A stretch of DNA of 16,736 nt from Micrococcales bacterium (GCA_009783975.1 WRCL01000006.1:1-16736); one strand, 5' to 3'; shown: positions 6,698 to 16,053, counted from the first letter of the stretch. Notes: generated from the sequence alone by a model not told the origin. Translations and numbers: made by a program.

Positions 6698-9600
6698 GTG
6701 GGTCACGACAAACGGATGGTCGTGCACGTGGGCGGACGGGCCGACGTGCTCGTCGACGCGCTCGGCGACCTGCTGCTCGTCGCCGGCGACGACCCGTTCG
6801 CAGCCGACCTCGTCGCCGTGGAGAACCGGGCCGCCGGGCGCTGGGTCGCCCAGCGCCTGTCGCACCGCCTGGGCGCCGCCGGCGGCACTGACGGGATCGC
6901 CGCGCAGATCCGGTTCGACCCGTTGGCGCAGGTCGTCGCGCAGGTGCTCGCACAGGTCGTGGGTGTGGACCGTCACGACGACCCGTGGCACCCCGACCGG
7001 TTGGTGTGGCAGGTGCTCGCCGCGGTCGACGACCACCTGGACGAACCATGGCTCGCGGCTGTGCGCCGCCACCTGGGTGAGGCGACCGACACGGTGCGCC
7101 GCGGCCGCCGGCTCCAGACCGCCCGGAACATCGCCGGGCTGTTCACCAGGTACGACACGTGGCGCCCACAGATGCTCGCCGACTGGGCAGCAGGGCGTCA
7201 GACCGACGGGGCGGGCACGGCGCTGCCCGACGACCTGGTCTGGCAGGCGCACCTGTGGCGCGTCGTCGCCGACCAGGTCGGCACCTTGGCCCCATCTGCC
7301 CGCCTGGCTGGTGCCCTCGACGCTGTGCGCGCCGACCCCGGTCTGGTCACGGCGCCCGCGCGCCTGTCGGTGTTCGCCCCGGCGCGGCTCCCCCAGGCGC
7401 ACCTGCACGTGCTCGACGCGCTGGCCGTGCACCGCGGCGTACACCTGTGGCTCGTGCAGCCCTCGCCGGCCCTGTGGCAGGCCGCGACCAGCACCGGCGT
7501 CGTCGCCGGTGCACGCCGTCGTGACCTGCCCGCGGTGGCACGCCACCGGTTGCTCGCGTCCATGGCACGGCCGGCCGCGGAGCTGGCCCTTGGTGTCGCA
7601 CCGCTGGCCGGGCAGGTGGACCTCACCGACGCCCCGCCCCGGCCGGCCACGGTGCTCGGTGCGCTCCAGCAGGCGCTCGTCGACGACGAGGACCAGCCGG
7701 TGCGCCACGAGGCGACGACCGCAGACCGTTCGGTCCAGGTCCACGCGTGCCACGGCCGGGCCCGGCAGGTCGAGGTGCTGCGTGACGTGCTCACGCGGCT
7801 GTTCGCCGACGACCCCGGGCTCGAACCTCGTGACGTCGTCGTCATGTGCCCCGACGTCGCCGCGTTCGCCCCGCTCGTCGAGGCGGTGTTCGACCCGGTC
7901 GAACCCGGCACCGGACCGCCCGACCTGTTCGACGATGGTGCCGGCGCGGTCCGCGGGCCCCACCCCGGGCGCAGCCTGCGGGTCAAGGTCGCCGACCGCA
8001 CCGCGGACGAACCGACGAACCCGCTGCTGGCGGTGCTCGGCCAGGTGCTCACGCTGGCCTCGTCGCGGGTGACAGCATCGGCGGTGCTCGACCTGGCCGG
8101 CACCGACCCGGTGCGCCGGCGCTTCGGTCTTGACGACGAGGCCATGGAGCGGCTGCGCCAGTGGACCGCCGAGTCGGGGGTCCGCTGGGGCGAAGACGGC
8201 ACCCGCCGCGCCCAGTACCGCGTCAACCACCTGCAAGGCACATGGGCGGCAGGTCTGGACCGGCTGCTGCTCGGGGTGGCGATGGCCGAGGAGGACCAGC
8301 GGTTCCTCGGTGCGGTGCTGCCGGTCGACGACGTGTCGTCGGCCGACGTCGACCTCGTCGGACGCTGGGCCGAGCTGCTCGACCGTCTCACCGGCGTGCT
8401 TGCTGGGCTGTCAGGCACGCACCGGGTCGACCACTGGCTCGATATGTGCACCCTGGTGCTCGACCTGCTCACCGACACCGCGGCGGCCGACCGCTGGCAG
8501 CAGGTCGACGCAGCCCAGGTGCTGGCCCAGGTGCGCGAACGTGCGGGGGCCACGACGGTGCCGCTGCGCCTGGCAGATGCCGTCGCCCTGCTGCGTCCTG
8601 CGCTCGCCGGGCGGCCCCCACGTTCGGCGTACCGCACCGGGACGCTCACCGTGTGCGGGTTCGCCCCTCTGCGCACCGTCCCGCACAAGGTCGTGGTGCT
8701 GGCGGGGATGGACGACGCCGCGTTCCCACGCCGCGGAGCCCCCGACGGTGACGACATCACAGCCCGTGACCCTCTTGTCGGCGAACCGGACCCGCGCGGG
8801 GAAGACCGTCACATGTTCCTCGACGCGGTGGCCGCCGCGACGAGCACGCTCGTCATCGTCTACGGCGGGGCAGACGAACGCACAGGCGCCGCACGTGTGC
8901 CATGCGTGCCTGTTGCCGAGCTGCTCGACGCCATCGACGACGCAGTGACCCTGCGCGACCTGGACGGACAGCCGGCCTGTGCTCGTGACCTGGTCGTGCA
9001 CTACCCGTTGCACCCGGTCGACCCGCGGGCGTTCGCCGTCAGCGCAGGCGGGGCCGGGCCGGTGACGAGCTTTGACAGCACCGCCGCCGGGGCGGCCGCA
9101 GCGTTGGCCGCGGCAGGTGCTGACCCGCCGGTGCGGGGGTTGTTCCTCGCTCCGCCGCTGGACTGGCCGGCGACGAGCGACGATATCGAGCTGGGGTCGT
9201 TGGTCGCGGCGATGCAGCACCCGGTGGGCGCGTTCGTCCGCGACCGCCTCGGGGTGACCCTGCGCGAGGCACCCGAAGCTGCCGACGACCGTCTTCCCCT
9301 GGACGCTGACGGCCTGACCCGCTGGGCGGTGGGTGACAGGATCTTGCGGGCCGCGCTGGACGGGGCAGACCTCGCCGTCGCCGGGGCCGCCGAACGCCGG
9401 CGCGGGCACCTGCCCCCCGGGGCGCTGGGCCAGCAGGTCGCCGCTGAGGTCTACGCCGAGACGCAGACCATCCAGCGCGCCGCGGCGAAGTACCTCACCG
9501 AACCGCCGCGCAGCGTCGCGGTCACCGTCGACCTGCCCGGGGGCCGGCGCCTCACCGGTGCGGTCGAGGTGCGCGGCCACCTCGTGGCCACAGCGACCTA

Positions 9601-10078
9601 CGCCGGGCTGTCAGCCAAACGCCGTGTGCAGGCATGGGTCGAGCTGCTCGCCGTCGTCGCCGACGGGTCGGTGCCGGTACGTGGTGCGGTTGTTGTCGCA
9701 CGTCGTGGGACCATGCGGCTGCGGGCCCCTGAGGCTGAGCAGGCCCGTGCCCTGCTCGGGCTGGTCGTCGAGCTGCGCGACGAGGCGATGACCGAACCTC
9801 TGCCCCTGCCCTTGGCCCCGTCGTGGGCGTACGCGCGGTTGCGCCTGCGTGGGCGCAGCCGCGAGCTCGCGGTGCAGGCTGTGACCGACAGCCTCGAACG
9901 TGAGTACCCCAACCGGTACGACGACCTGGTCTGGGGCGGCGCCCTCGACACCACGACCCTGCTCGCAGCCCCGCCGACACCGGCCGACACCCGCCGCGCA
10001 CCGACCGAGGACACCCGGTTCGGGGCGTTGGCGCTCGCGTGGTGGCGTGACCTGGCGGCGCACGAGGAGGGCTCATGA
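6698..10078 (+). CDS. recC: Exodeoxyribonuclease V subunit gamma (RecC)
   Basis: RecC is the non-catalytic helicase-fold subunit of RecBCD that splits the duplex and reads the 3' strand for Chi. The 1126 residues match the family length (about 1100). The N-terminus VVHVGGRADVLVDALGDLL followed by VENRAAGRWVAQRLSHRLG is characteristic of RecC. VVVLAGMDDAAFPRR lies near residues 665-681, where RecC resembles a degenerate helicase motif. No Walker A motif is visible, as expected. The start is uncertain. GTG 6698 was chosen because TACGGT at 6686-6691 is placed as a -10 for a leaderless transcript beginning at 6698; ATG 6716, six codons later, is the alternative and lacks a ribosome-binding site. 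The open frame continues upstream to 6602, but that part is not RecC-like. The 3' end overlaps recB by ATGA. Confidence 0.92.
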   Translation: MGHDKRMVVHVGGRADVLVDALGDLLLVAGDDPFAADLVAVENRAAGRWVAQRLSHRLGAAGGTDGIAAQIRFDPLAQVVAQVLAQVVGVDRHDDPWHPDRLVWQVLAAVDDHLDEPWLAAVRRHLGEATDTVRRGRRLQTARNIAGLFTRYDTWRPQMLADWAAGRQTDGAGTALPDDLVWQAHLWRVVADQVGTLAPSARLAGALDAVRADPGLVTAPARLSVFAPARLPQAHLHVLDALAVHRGVHLWLVQPSPALWQAATSTGVVAGARRRDLPAVARHRLLASMARPAAELALGVAPLAGQVDLTDAPPRPATVLGALQQALVDDEDQPVRHEATTADRSVQVHACHGRARQVEVLRDVLTRLFADDPGLEPRDVVVMCPDVAAFAPLVEAVFDPVEPGTGPPDLFDDGAGAVRGPHPGRSLRVKVADRTADEPTNPLLAVLGQVLTLASSRVTASAVLDLAGTDPVRRRFGLDDEAMERLRQWTAESGVRWGEDGTRRAQYRVNHLQGTWAAGLDRLLLGVAMAEEDQRFLGAVLPVDDVSSADVDLVGRWAELLDRLTGVLAGLSGTHRVDHWLDMCTLVLDLLTDTAAADRWQQVDAAQVLAQVRERAGATTVPLRLADAVALLRPALAGRPPRSAYRTGTLTVCGFAPLRTVPHKVVVLAGMDDAAFPRRGAPDGDDITARDPLVGEPDPRGEDRHMFLDAVAAATSTLVIVYGGADERTGAARVPCVPVAELLDAIDDAVTLRDLDGQPACARDLVVHYPLHPVDPRAFAVSAGGAGPVTSFDSTAAGAAAALAAAGADPPVRGLFLAPPLDWPATSDDIELGSLVAAMQHPVGAFVRDRLGVTLREAPEAADDRLPLDADGLTRWAVGDRILRAALDGADLAVAGAAERRRGHLPPGALGQQVAAEVYAETQTIQRAAAKYLTEPPRSVAVTVDLPGGRRLTGAVEVRGHLVATATYAGLSAKRRVQAWVELLAVVADGSVPVRGAVVVARRGTMRLRAPEAEQARALLGLVVELRDEAMTEPLPLPLAPSWAYARLRLRGRSRELAVQAVTDSLEREYPNRYDDLVWGGALDTTTLLAAPPTPADTRRAPTEDTRFGALALAWWRDLAAHEEGS
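10064..10070 (+). promoter_or_regulatory. Shine-Dalgarno of recB inside the recC 3' end
   Basis: GAGGAGG lies 4 nt before the ATG at 10075, inside the last codons of recC. Together with the ATGA overlap it supports coupled translation of recC and recB at a fixed subunit ratio. Confidence 0.8.
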
Positions 10079-13000
10079 CACACCATGGCGCCGCGTTCGA
10101 CCCGTGCGGCCCCCTGCCGGCCGGTTCGGTCGTCCTGGAAGCCTCGGCCGGCACCGGCAAGACCCACGCGATCGCGTCGCTGGCGCTGCGGTACCTGGCC
10201 GAAGGGGTTGTGCGGCTGCCGCAGATGCTCTTGGTCACCTTCAGCCGCTCGGCGACCAGCGAGCTGCGTGACCGGGTGCGCGAACGTCTCGTCGCCGCCG
10301 AACGTGCCCTGCGCGACCCGCCTGGCGCACTGACGAGCGACGACGAGGTCGTGCGGCACCTGGCTGCCAGCCACGAGCCCGGCGCGTGCCACGACCGTCT
10401 GGTCACCGCCCTGGCCGAGCTCGACGCGGCGACGATCACCACGACCCACGGGTTTTGTGAGCAGATGCTGCTCACCTTGGGGGTCCTGGCCGACCGTGAC
10501 CGCGACGCGAGGTTCCTCACCGATGTCGCGACGTTGCGCGAGGAGGTCGTCGACGACCTGTACCTGCGCAAGTACGCCACGCAGGGCGAGCCGGCGCTGA
10601 GCGTCAAAGACGCCCGCGACATCGCCAGGGCAGCGGTCGGCGACCATGCGGCCCAGATCGTGCCGACCAACCCCCGGCCCGGCCCGGCGGCCGACGCGGC
10701 CGGGCTGGCCCGGGTTGTGCGCACCGAGCTCGCGGCCCGCAAGCACGCCGCAGGTCTGGTCGACTACGACGACCTGCTCACCGGGTTGCGCGACGCCCTG
10801 GACGACCCGGTCGGCGGCCCGGCGGCCCGGGCCCGGGTGCGTTCGCGCTACCGGGTCGTCATCGTCGACGAGTTCCAGGACACCGACCCGGTCCAGTGGC
10901 AGATCTTGCGCACCGCGTTCCACGGCCATGCGACGCTCGTGCTCGTCGGCGACCCGAAACAGGCGGTCTACGCCTTCCGCGGGGCTGATGTGGTCACCTA
11001 CCTCGACGCGGTGCGCGAGATCGGCGACACCCGAACCCTGGACCGCACGTGGCGCGCCGACGCCGACGTCCTGGCCGGGTTGTGGCCTGTGCTCGGCGAC
11101 GCAGCCCTCGGCGACCCGGCAATCACCGTCCGGCCCGTCGACGCGGTGCACACGACCCGGCGCGTCACCGGGATCCCACCAGTGCTGCTGCGCTGGGTAC
11201 CCACGACGGCCTACGGCACCGCCACACCACCGGTGGCCCAGGTACGTGCGCTGCTGTACGCCGACGTCGTCGCCACAGTGCAACGGGTGCTGCGCGAGGC
11301 GGTCGTCGTCGACCAGGCCAGCACACGCCCGGTGCGCCCTGACGAGGTCGCCGTGCTCGCGCGCTCGCGCGACGACGTCGAGCACGTCCACGCCGCGTTG
11401 CGCGACGCCGGGGTACCTGCGGTGAGCTCGGCCCTGCCGTCAGTGTTCTGCTCTCCCGGGGCGTATGACTGGCAGCTGCTGCTCACCGCCCTGGCCGGCG
11501 GCGGCTACCCGGGGTATGAGGCAGCAGCGGCACTGACCCCGTTCGTCGGGTGGGACGCGCACCGTCTGGGCACAGCCACAGGTGCTGACCGTGACCACCT
11601 CGCGGCCCGGTTGCGCAGCTGGTCACGGGTGCTCGCTGAGGCAGGTGTCGCCGCGCTGGTCGAGACGATGGAGCTCAGCGGCCTCGCATCACGTCTCGTC
11701 GCGCTGCCCGACGGCCCTCGGCGGCTCACCGACGTGCGCCACGTCGGGCAGGTGCTGCACACCGCGGCCGCCTCGGCGAGCGCGGCGACAGGCCGGCCCA
11801 GCGCCGCTGCGCTGCTCGGGTGGTTGGTGGCCCGACGCACCGACGCGGGGGCCGACTACGACGAGACACGTTCACGCCGGCTGGAGACTGACGCCCAGGC
11901 GGTGCAGGTGATGACGGTCCACGCAGCCAAAGGCCTGGAGTTCCCCGTCGTCATGGTCCCGTTCGGCGCGAACCGGTACTTCGGCACCGACGACGTCGCG
12001 TTGTCGTTGCACCGCGACGGGGTGCGGGTGCTCGACGTCGCCGGCCCGGCCAGCCCCGACCGTGACCAGACCCAGGGGCATGCCGACGCCGAAGCCGCCG
12101 GGGAAGACCTGCGCCTGACCTATGTGGCGATGACCCGTGCGTCGGCCGCCGTCGTCGCATGGTGGTCTCCGGCGACGACAGCGGCACCAGCACCGCTGAG
12201 CCGTCTGCTGTTCGGCACGAAAGACCCCTCTGGGTGCCTGCCCAAAACTGTCGCGTACGGGTCGGACCGCGACGTCGAGGCACGTCTGGCGGCTCTGGCC
12301 GCGAGCTCCGGCGGTGCGCTCGTCATCGAACGCGTCGACGCCCGGCCGCGGCCCGGGCGGTGGTCTGCGCCAACCCCTGCCGACGACGCACCGGTCGCCG
12401 CGGCGGTGTTCGCCCGGGCGGTCGACACCGACTGGGGGCGCACGTCGTACTCTGCGCTCACCGCCGCCGCCCACGACCTGCCGTCGCGGACGCTGGCCGA
12501 GACTGGGCTGCTCGGCGACGAACCTGAGGCTGAGCAGCACGGGCTGCCCAGCGACGACGACGTGCTGCACCAGGTCGCCTCGCCTCTTGGTGACCTGCCC
12601 GCAGGTGCGGCGTTCGGCACGTTCGTCCACGCGGTGCTCGAAAGGGTCGACACGTCCGCGGCAGACCTCGACGCCGAGATCGCGGCGCGGGTGGCCCAGG
12701 TCGGCACCGCCGGGCTCGGTGACCTCGACGCCGACCAGGTCGCTGCTGGGCTGGCCCCGTTGTACTCCACACCGCTGGGTCCGCTCGCCGACAGTCTGGC
12801 CCTGGCGCAGCTCGCCCCGGGCGACCGTCTCGCCGAGATGGACTTCGAGCTCCCGCTCGCCGGCGGTGACCAGGTACCGCTGCGGCGGGCGACCCTGCGC
12901 GACGTGGCTGGGCTGCTGGACACGCACCTGGCCGACGACGACCCGTTCGCCGTGTACGCCGCGCGGCTCACCGACGGGTCGGTCGACACCGACCGTCCGC

Positions 13001-13413
13001 TGGCCGGGTACCTCACCGGGAGCATCGACGCCCTGCTGCGCCTGACCCCCGCCGGCAGCGACAACCAGCGTTTCGTCGTCGTGGACTACAAGACCAACCG
13101 CCTGGGCCCGTCCGACGAACCGCTCACCTGCTGGCACTACCGCCCCGCAGCCATGGTCGAGGCGATGGTCGAGGCCCACTACCCCCTGCAGCTGCTGCTG
13201 TACTGCGTGGCAGCGCACCGGTTCTTGCGCTGGCGCCTGCCCGGGTACGACCCTGGCACACACCTTGGCGGCGGTCTGTACCTGTTCGTACGTGGGATGG
13301 CCGGGCCGGCCACCCCTGTCGTCGACGGCGCCCCGTGCGGGGTCCTGGGCTGGCGTCCGCCGACGTCACTGGTCACCGACCTGTCCGACCTGCTCGCAGG
13401 GGGGGTGCGATGA
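10075..13413 (+). CDS. recB: Exodeoxyribonuclease V subunit beta (RecB helicase-nuclease)
   Basis: RecB is the 3'-5' superfamily-1 helicase and the only nuclease of RecBCD; it resects broken ends and loads RecA. The 1112 residues include Walker A in EASAGTGKTH (Lys29, Thr30), motif Ia TFSRSATSELRDR, TTHGFCEQML, the Walker B box VVIVDEFQDTDP (Asp265, Glu266), motif III VGDPKQAVYAFRGAD, and VMTVHAAKGLEFPVV of motif V. The C-terminal nuclease domain shows His852 (FVHAVLE), Asp985 (TGSIDALL), Asp1004 and Lys1006 (VVDYKTNRLG), then YPLQLLLYC, so it should be catalytically competent. The length is slightly below E. coli RecB (about 1180). The start is fixed by the ATGA overlap with recC and a strong ribosome-binding site. 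AddA and AdnA-type nucleases are unlikely because RecC and RecD flank the gene. Confidence 0.97.
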   Translation: MTHHGAAFDPCGPLPAGSVVLEASAGTGKTHAIASLALRYLAEGVVRLPQMLLVTFSRSATSELRDRVRERLVAAERALRDPPGALTSDDEVVRHLAASHEPGACHDRLVTALAELDAATITTTHGFCEQMLLTLGVLADRDRDARFLTDVATLREEVVDDLYLRKYATQGEPALSVKDARDIARAAVGDHAAQIVPTNPRPGPAADAAGLARVVRTELAARKHAAGLVDYDDLLTGLRDALDDPVGGPAARARVRSRYRVVIVDEFQDTDPVQWQILRTAFHGHATLVLVGDPKQAVYAFRGADVVTYLDAVREIGDTRTLDRTWRADADVLAGLWPVLGDAALGDPAITVRPVDAVHTTRRVTGIPPVLLRWVPTTAYGTATPPVAQVRALLYADVVATVQRVLREAVVVDQASTRPVRPDEVAVLARSRDDVEHVHAALRDAGVPAVSSALPSVFCSPGAYDWQLLLTALAGGGYPGYEAAAALTPFVGWDAHRLGTATGADRDHLAARLRSWSRVLAEAGVAALVETMELSGLASRLVALPDGPRRLTDVRHVGQVLHTAAASASAATGRPSAAALLGWLVARRTDAGADYDETRSRRLETDAQAVQVMTVHAAKGLEFPVVMVPFGANRYFGTDDVALSLHRDGVRVLDVAGPASPDRDQTQGHADAEAAGEDLRLTYVAMTRASAAVVAWWSPATTAAPAPLSRLLFGTKDPSGCLPKTVAYGSDRDVEARLAALAASSGGALVIERVDARPRPGRWSAPTPADDAPVAAAVFARAVDTDWGRTSYSALTAAAHDLPSRTLAETGLLGDEPEAEQHGLPSDDDVLHQVASPLGDLPAGAAFGTFVHAVLERVDTSAADLDAEIAARVAQVGTAGLGDLDADQVAAGLAPLYSTPLGPLADSLALAQLAPGDRLAEMDFELPLAGGDQVPLRRATLRDVAGLLDTHLADDDPFAVYAARLTDGSVDTDRPLAGYLTGSIDALLRLTPAGSDNQRFVVVDYKTNRLGPSDEPLTCWHYRPAAMVEAMVEAHYPLQLLLYCVAAHRFLRWRLPGYDPGTHLGGGLYLFVRGMAGPATPVVDGAPCGVLGWRPPTSLVTDLSDLLAGGVR

Positions 13414-15215
13414 CGACCGGGTTCCACGAGCTGGGCACCGCGACGGTGCCGTGGCGGGTCGAGGGTCTGCTCGCCCCGTTCGTCGTCGCCGGGGTGCTCG
13501 CCGCGGCCGACGTCCATGTCGCCCGCCGGCTGTGCGCGCTCACCGACGAAAGCGACGACCGGGTCGCCTTGGCGGTGGCGCTGACCGTGCGGGCCTTGCG
13601 CGGGGGTTCGGTGTGCCTCGTGCTCGCCGACGCCGCAGACCTTGTCGCTGACGCCGACGCGTGCGACCCCGAGACGTCGGTCGCCGGCACCGCTGACCTG
13701 CCCTGGCCGGACCTGGCCGCCTGGGGCGAGGTCGTGCGAGCCTCGCCGCTCGTGGCTGACGGGCCTGACGGGGACGCCGACCGCCCGGTGCGCTGGGTCG
13801 AGGGCCGGGTGTACCTCGACCGGTACTGGCGTGACGAGCTGGTTGTGCGCGGGGTTGTCGCCGAGGCGCTGACCAGCAGCATCGACGAGGCGGCACTGGC
13901 CGGCGCGACCGACCGGCTGCTGGCTGGCCCGGCCGCCGACCGTCAGCGTGACGCGGTGCGCACGGCAGCAGCCTCGCGGGTCACCGTCCTGACCGGCGGG
14001 CCAGGTACTGGCAAGACGACAACGGTCGCCCGGCTCGTCGCCGCGCTCAACGCCGGGGCCGGCGGGTTACGGGTGGGGCTGGCCGCACCGACCGGCAAAG
14101 CCGCCGCGCGGCTGCAAGAAGCGGTGAACACTGAGGTCACGACGCTGCCAGAACCTGACCGCGAGGCGGTGGGCACACTTGTGGCCACGACGGTGCACCG
14201 GATGCTGGGCTGGCAGCGCGGGTCGAGCACCCGTTTTCGCCACGACCGGGCGCACCCGTTGCCGCACGACCTCGTCGTCATCGACGAGTCGTCGATGGTC
14301 CCGTTGTCGCTCATGGCCCGGATCATGGAGTCGCTGCGTCCGTCCGCGCGCCTGGTGCTCGTCGGTGACGCCGACCAGCTCGTCTCGGTCGAGGCCGGGG
14401 CGGTGCTCGGCGACCTCGTCGACGCGCACCCGCACATGGTCGTACGCCTCACCCATGTGTTCCGTTATGGCCAGGCCCTGGCGACCTTGGCCGAGGCGAT
14501 CCGCACCGGTGACGGCGACGGCGTCGTCGACCTGCTGCGCACCGGCGACGAGGCGTACGAGCTTGTCGAGCTCGCACCTGGGGCAGCACGGCTCACCGAC
14601 GCCGACGCCGCAGGGTTCCGCGCTGACGTCGTCGCCGCCGGCCACCGCCTGGTCACCGCCGCGCGTGCTGGGGACGCCAGCGAGGCCCTGGCCGCGCTCG
14701 ACGCGCACCGGCTGCTGCTCGCCCACCGCACCGGACCGTTCGGTGTCGCGCACTGGGCACCCCTGGCGGCGGCGTGGGTCGGTGAGGCCACCGGCCGGGC
14801 ACGTGCCGGCGGCGGTTCGTGGCCTGTGGGAGAACCGCTGCTCGTGACGAAGAACGACCGTCCCTCTGGCCTGTACAACGGCGACGCCGGGGTTGTGCTC
14901 GCCACCACCAGCGGCACCGGCACCGTCGTCGCGTTCGGCACGGCCCTGGCCCCCCGCCTGGTGCCGACCTACCGGTTGCCTGAGGTCCAGCCGGTGCACG
15001 CGATGACCGTCCACCGCGCCCAGGGCAGCCAGTTCGACCGGGTCACCGCACTGGTGCCTGGTGTCGGCTCGCCCCTGCTCACCCGCGAGATGCTCTCCAC
15101 CGCGGTCACCCGTGCCAGCGCCCATGTCCGCGTCGTCGGCTCCGCTGATGCGGTCCGCACCGCTGTGGCGACCCGCTCACGCCGCGCCTCGGGCCTACGC
15201 ACCCCCCTGCACTGA
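13410..15215 (+). CDS. recD: Exodeoxyribonuclease V subunit alpha (RecD helicase)
   Basis: RecD is the 5'-3' superfamily-1 helicase of the RecBCD complex. The 601 residues match RecD (about 600) rather than the longer RecD2. After an N-terminal domain of about 180 residues come Walker A LTGGPGTGKTTT (Lys202), motif Ia APTGKAAARLQEA, Walker B VVIDESSMVPL (Asp292, Glu293), motif III LVLVGDADQLVSVEAGAVLGD, LTHVFRYG, TKNDRPSGLYNGDAGVV, motif V MTVHRAQGSQFD and motif VI STAVTRA. The ATG at 13410 overlaps the recB stop (ATGA) and follows a G-rich Shine-Dalgarno-like run (13399-13405). It is the last gene of the operon. Downstream is a non-coding, repeat-bearing stretch instead of another repair gene. 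Confidence 0.96.
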   Translation: MTTGFHELGTATVPWRVEGLLAPFVVAGVLAAADVHVARRLCALTDESDDRVALAVALTVRALRGGSVCLVLADAADLVADADACDPETSVAGTADLPWPDLAAWGEVVRASPLVADGPDGDADRPVRWVEGRVYLDRYWRDELVVRGVVAEALTSSIDEAALAGATDRLLAGPAADRQRDAVRTAAASRVTVLTGGPGTGKTTTVARLVAALNAGAGGLRVGLAAPTGKAAARLQEAVNTEVTTLPEPDREAVGTLVATTVHRMLGWQRGSSTRFRHDRAHPLPHDLVVIDESSMVPLSLMARIMESLRPSARLVLVGDADQLVSVEAGAVLGDLVDAHPHMVVRLTHVFRYGQALATLAEAIRTGDGDGVVDLLRTGDEAYELVELAPGAARLTDADAAGFRADVVAAGHRLVTAARAGDASEALAALDAHRLLLAHRTGPFGVAHWAPLAAAWVGEATGRARAGGGSWPVGEPLLVTKNDRPSGLYNGDAGVVLATTSGTGTVVAFGTALAPRLVPTYRLPEVQPVHAMTVHRAQGSQFDRVTALVPGVGSPLLTREMLSTAVTRASAHVRVVGSADAVRTAVATRSRRASGLRTPLH

Positions 15216-15225
15216 GCCCGGCCCC

Positions 15226-15264
15226 CAAGACAGTGGGGACGGTTCCTATGTCTTGCCTGGTCAG
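15226..15264 (-). repeat. Left copy of 39-bp inverted repeat, with internal hairpin
   Basis: The reverse complement of this segment matches 16537-16575 at about 33 of 39 positions, including 27 of 30 in 15235-15264. Within it CAAGACA (15226-15232) and TGTCTTG (15249-15255) form a perfect 7-bp stem around a 16-nt loop containing GGGGACGGTTCC. It starts 10 nt after the recD stop. Confidence 0.82.
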
Positions 15265-15297
15265 GGGCGTGGCGCGTCCTGCTCCGCGGAACACTGA

Positions 15298-15320
15298 CGA
15301 CCTGCGACCTCACCAGGTCG
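15298..15320. repeat. Hairpin downstream of recD
   Basis: CGACCTG and CAGGTCG form a perfect 7-bp stem with a 9-nt loop, about 80 nt after the recD stop. It could act as a terminator or mRNA stabiliser for recBCD, but there is no T-tract after it. Confidence 0.35.
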
Positions 15321-15337
15321 ATCGCTGGTTCGTTCTC

Positions 15338-15356
15338 GTCGTTGACCCACAACGAC
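15338..15356. repeat. Short perfect hairpin GTCGTTG-N5-CAACGAC
   Basis: The two 7-bp arms at 15338-15344 and 15350-15356 are perfect inverted copies around ACCCA. The spacing would suit an operator or a small stem-loop. Its role is unknown, and it lacks a T-tract for termination. Confidence 0.35.
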
Positions 15357-15666
15357 AACGTCCGCGCGTCTTCTTCTGCGGCGGTGTGCCGGGGTGCGTC
15401 GACCCGCATGGCTGGGCGAACACCCGGCGATACCCCGGGCGCGCCGTCCAGAGGCCGCGGCGACTTCTCCCAATCCCCGAGATGTTGTCCTCACCAACCT
15501 CTGCGCCAGGCCGGCGGCAACAAACAGCACCACGCGACTTGGCGCATTTTCGTGCGCCTGGATCTGCGGAAAACGGCAGCCAGGTCTTCGGCCGTTCTTG
15601 GGTGGCCGGCAGTTTCCGGTTTCCGGGCACCGCCAGCGCGCACCCCTTCATGCTCCCCACCCAAAC

Positions 15667-15775
15667 CGAGTTCGATGGTTGGATGATGAGTTCGATGATT
15701 GGATGACGAGGTCGAGGCTCAAATCGTCGAGCTGGCCATCTAGTCATCGAACTCATCATGCAACCATCGAACTCG
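15667..15775. repeat. Long inverted repeat with 34-bp arms built from 20-bp units
   Basis: The arm 15667-15700 and the reverse complement of 15742-15775 agree at 32 of 34 positions, around a 41-nt centre. The left arm is itself made of two tandem 20-bp units (15668-15687 and 15688-15707) that share the start GAGTTCGATG and differ at two bases; a third, decayed unit may follow at 15708. The folded form would be a very stable hairpin or cruciform. No T-tract follows on either strand. No protein-coding role is apparent. Confidence 0.88.
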
Positions 15776-16024
15776 CCGACCCCTTCTCGACGACGGCGCA
15801 GTGCGTCCGGACGCAGGCTGGCCATCGGGCTGGTCCGGGTTTCAGAGCACAACCAGAGAACCTCTTCGGGGCGCTGTTCTTCGGGGCGGGCCGATGGCTG
15901 CGCGACTACGCGCCTTGGTCTTCTCGTCGATGTTGCGAGCCGTCCACAGCCGATCGTCCTCGCACGGGATCCACAACAGAATTCTTCCGTCCTCCCGAAT
16001 GGACCTCTCACGGTCTCGGCGATT

Positions 16025-16053
16025 TGGACAAATGGGGCGGCGCCTGGTATGAT
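16025..16053 (+). promoter_or_regulatory. Near-consensus SigA-type promoter of the DUF222 remnant
   Basis: TGGACA (16025-16030) and TATGAT (16048-16053) are separated by 17 nt, each one base from consensus, with a TG dinucleotide giving an extended -10. The predicted start of transcription, 16060-16061, coincides with the ATG at 16061, so the transcript would be leaderless or nearly so, which is common in actinobacteria. Confidence 0.75.

Noticed and set aside
6371..8236. 621-codon minus-strand open frame over recC
   Set aside because: It is antisense to recC and the BACON-repeat gene, with no recognisable motif; the recC frame shows the conserved residues.
9598..11391. 597-codon minus-strand open frame over recC/recB
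   Set aside because: It is antisense to the Walker A and B region of recB; it is a shadow created by high GC.
13335..13409. Earlier start for recD
   Set aside because: The residues are a shadow of the recB C-terminus; the ATGA overlap at 13410 matches the recC-recB junction style.
15310..15409. Minus-strand protein-like stretch TLSLWVNDENEP after recD
   Set aside because: The frame runs on into recD antisense, has no ribosome-binding site I can defend and matches no family I recognise; noted only within the non-coding tract.
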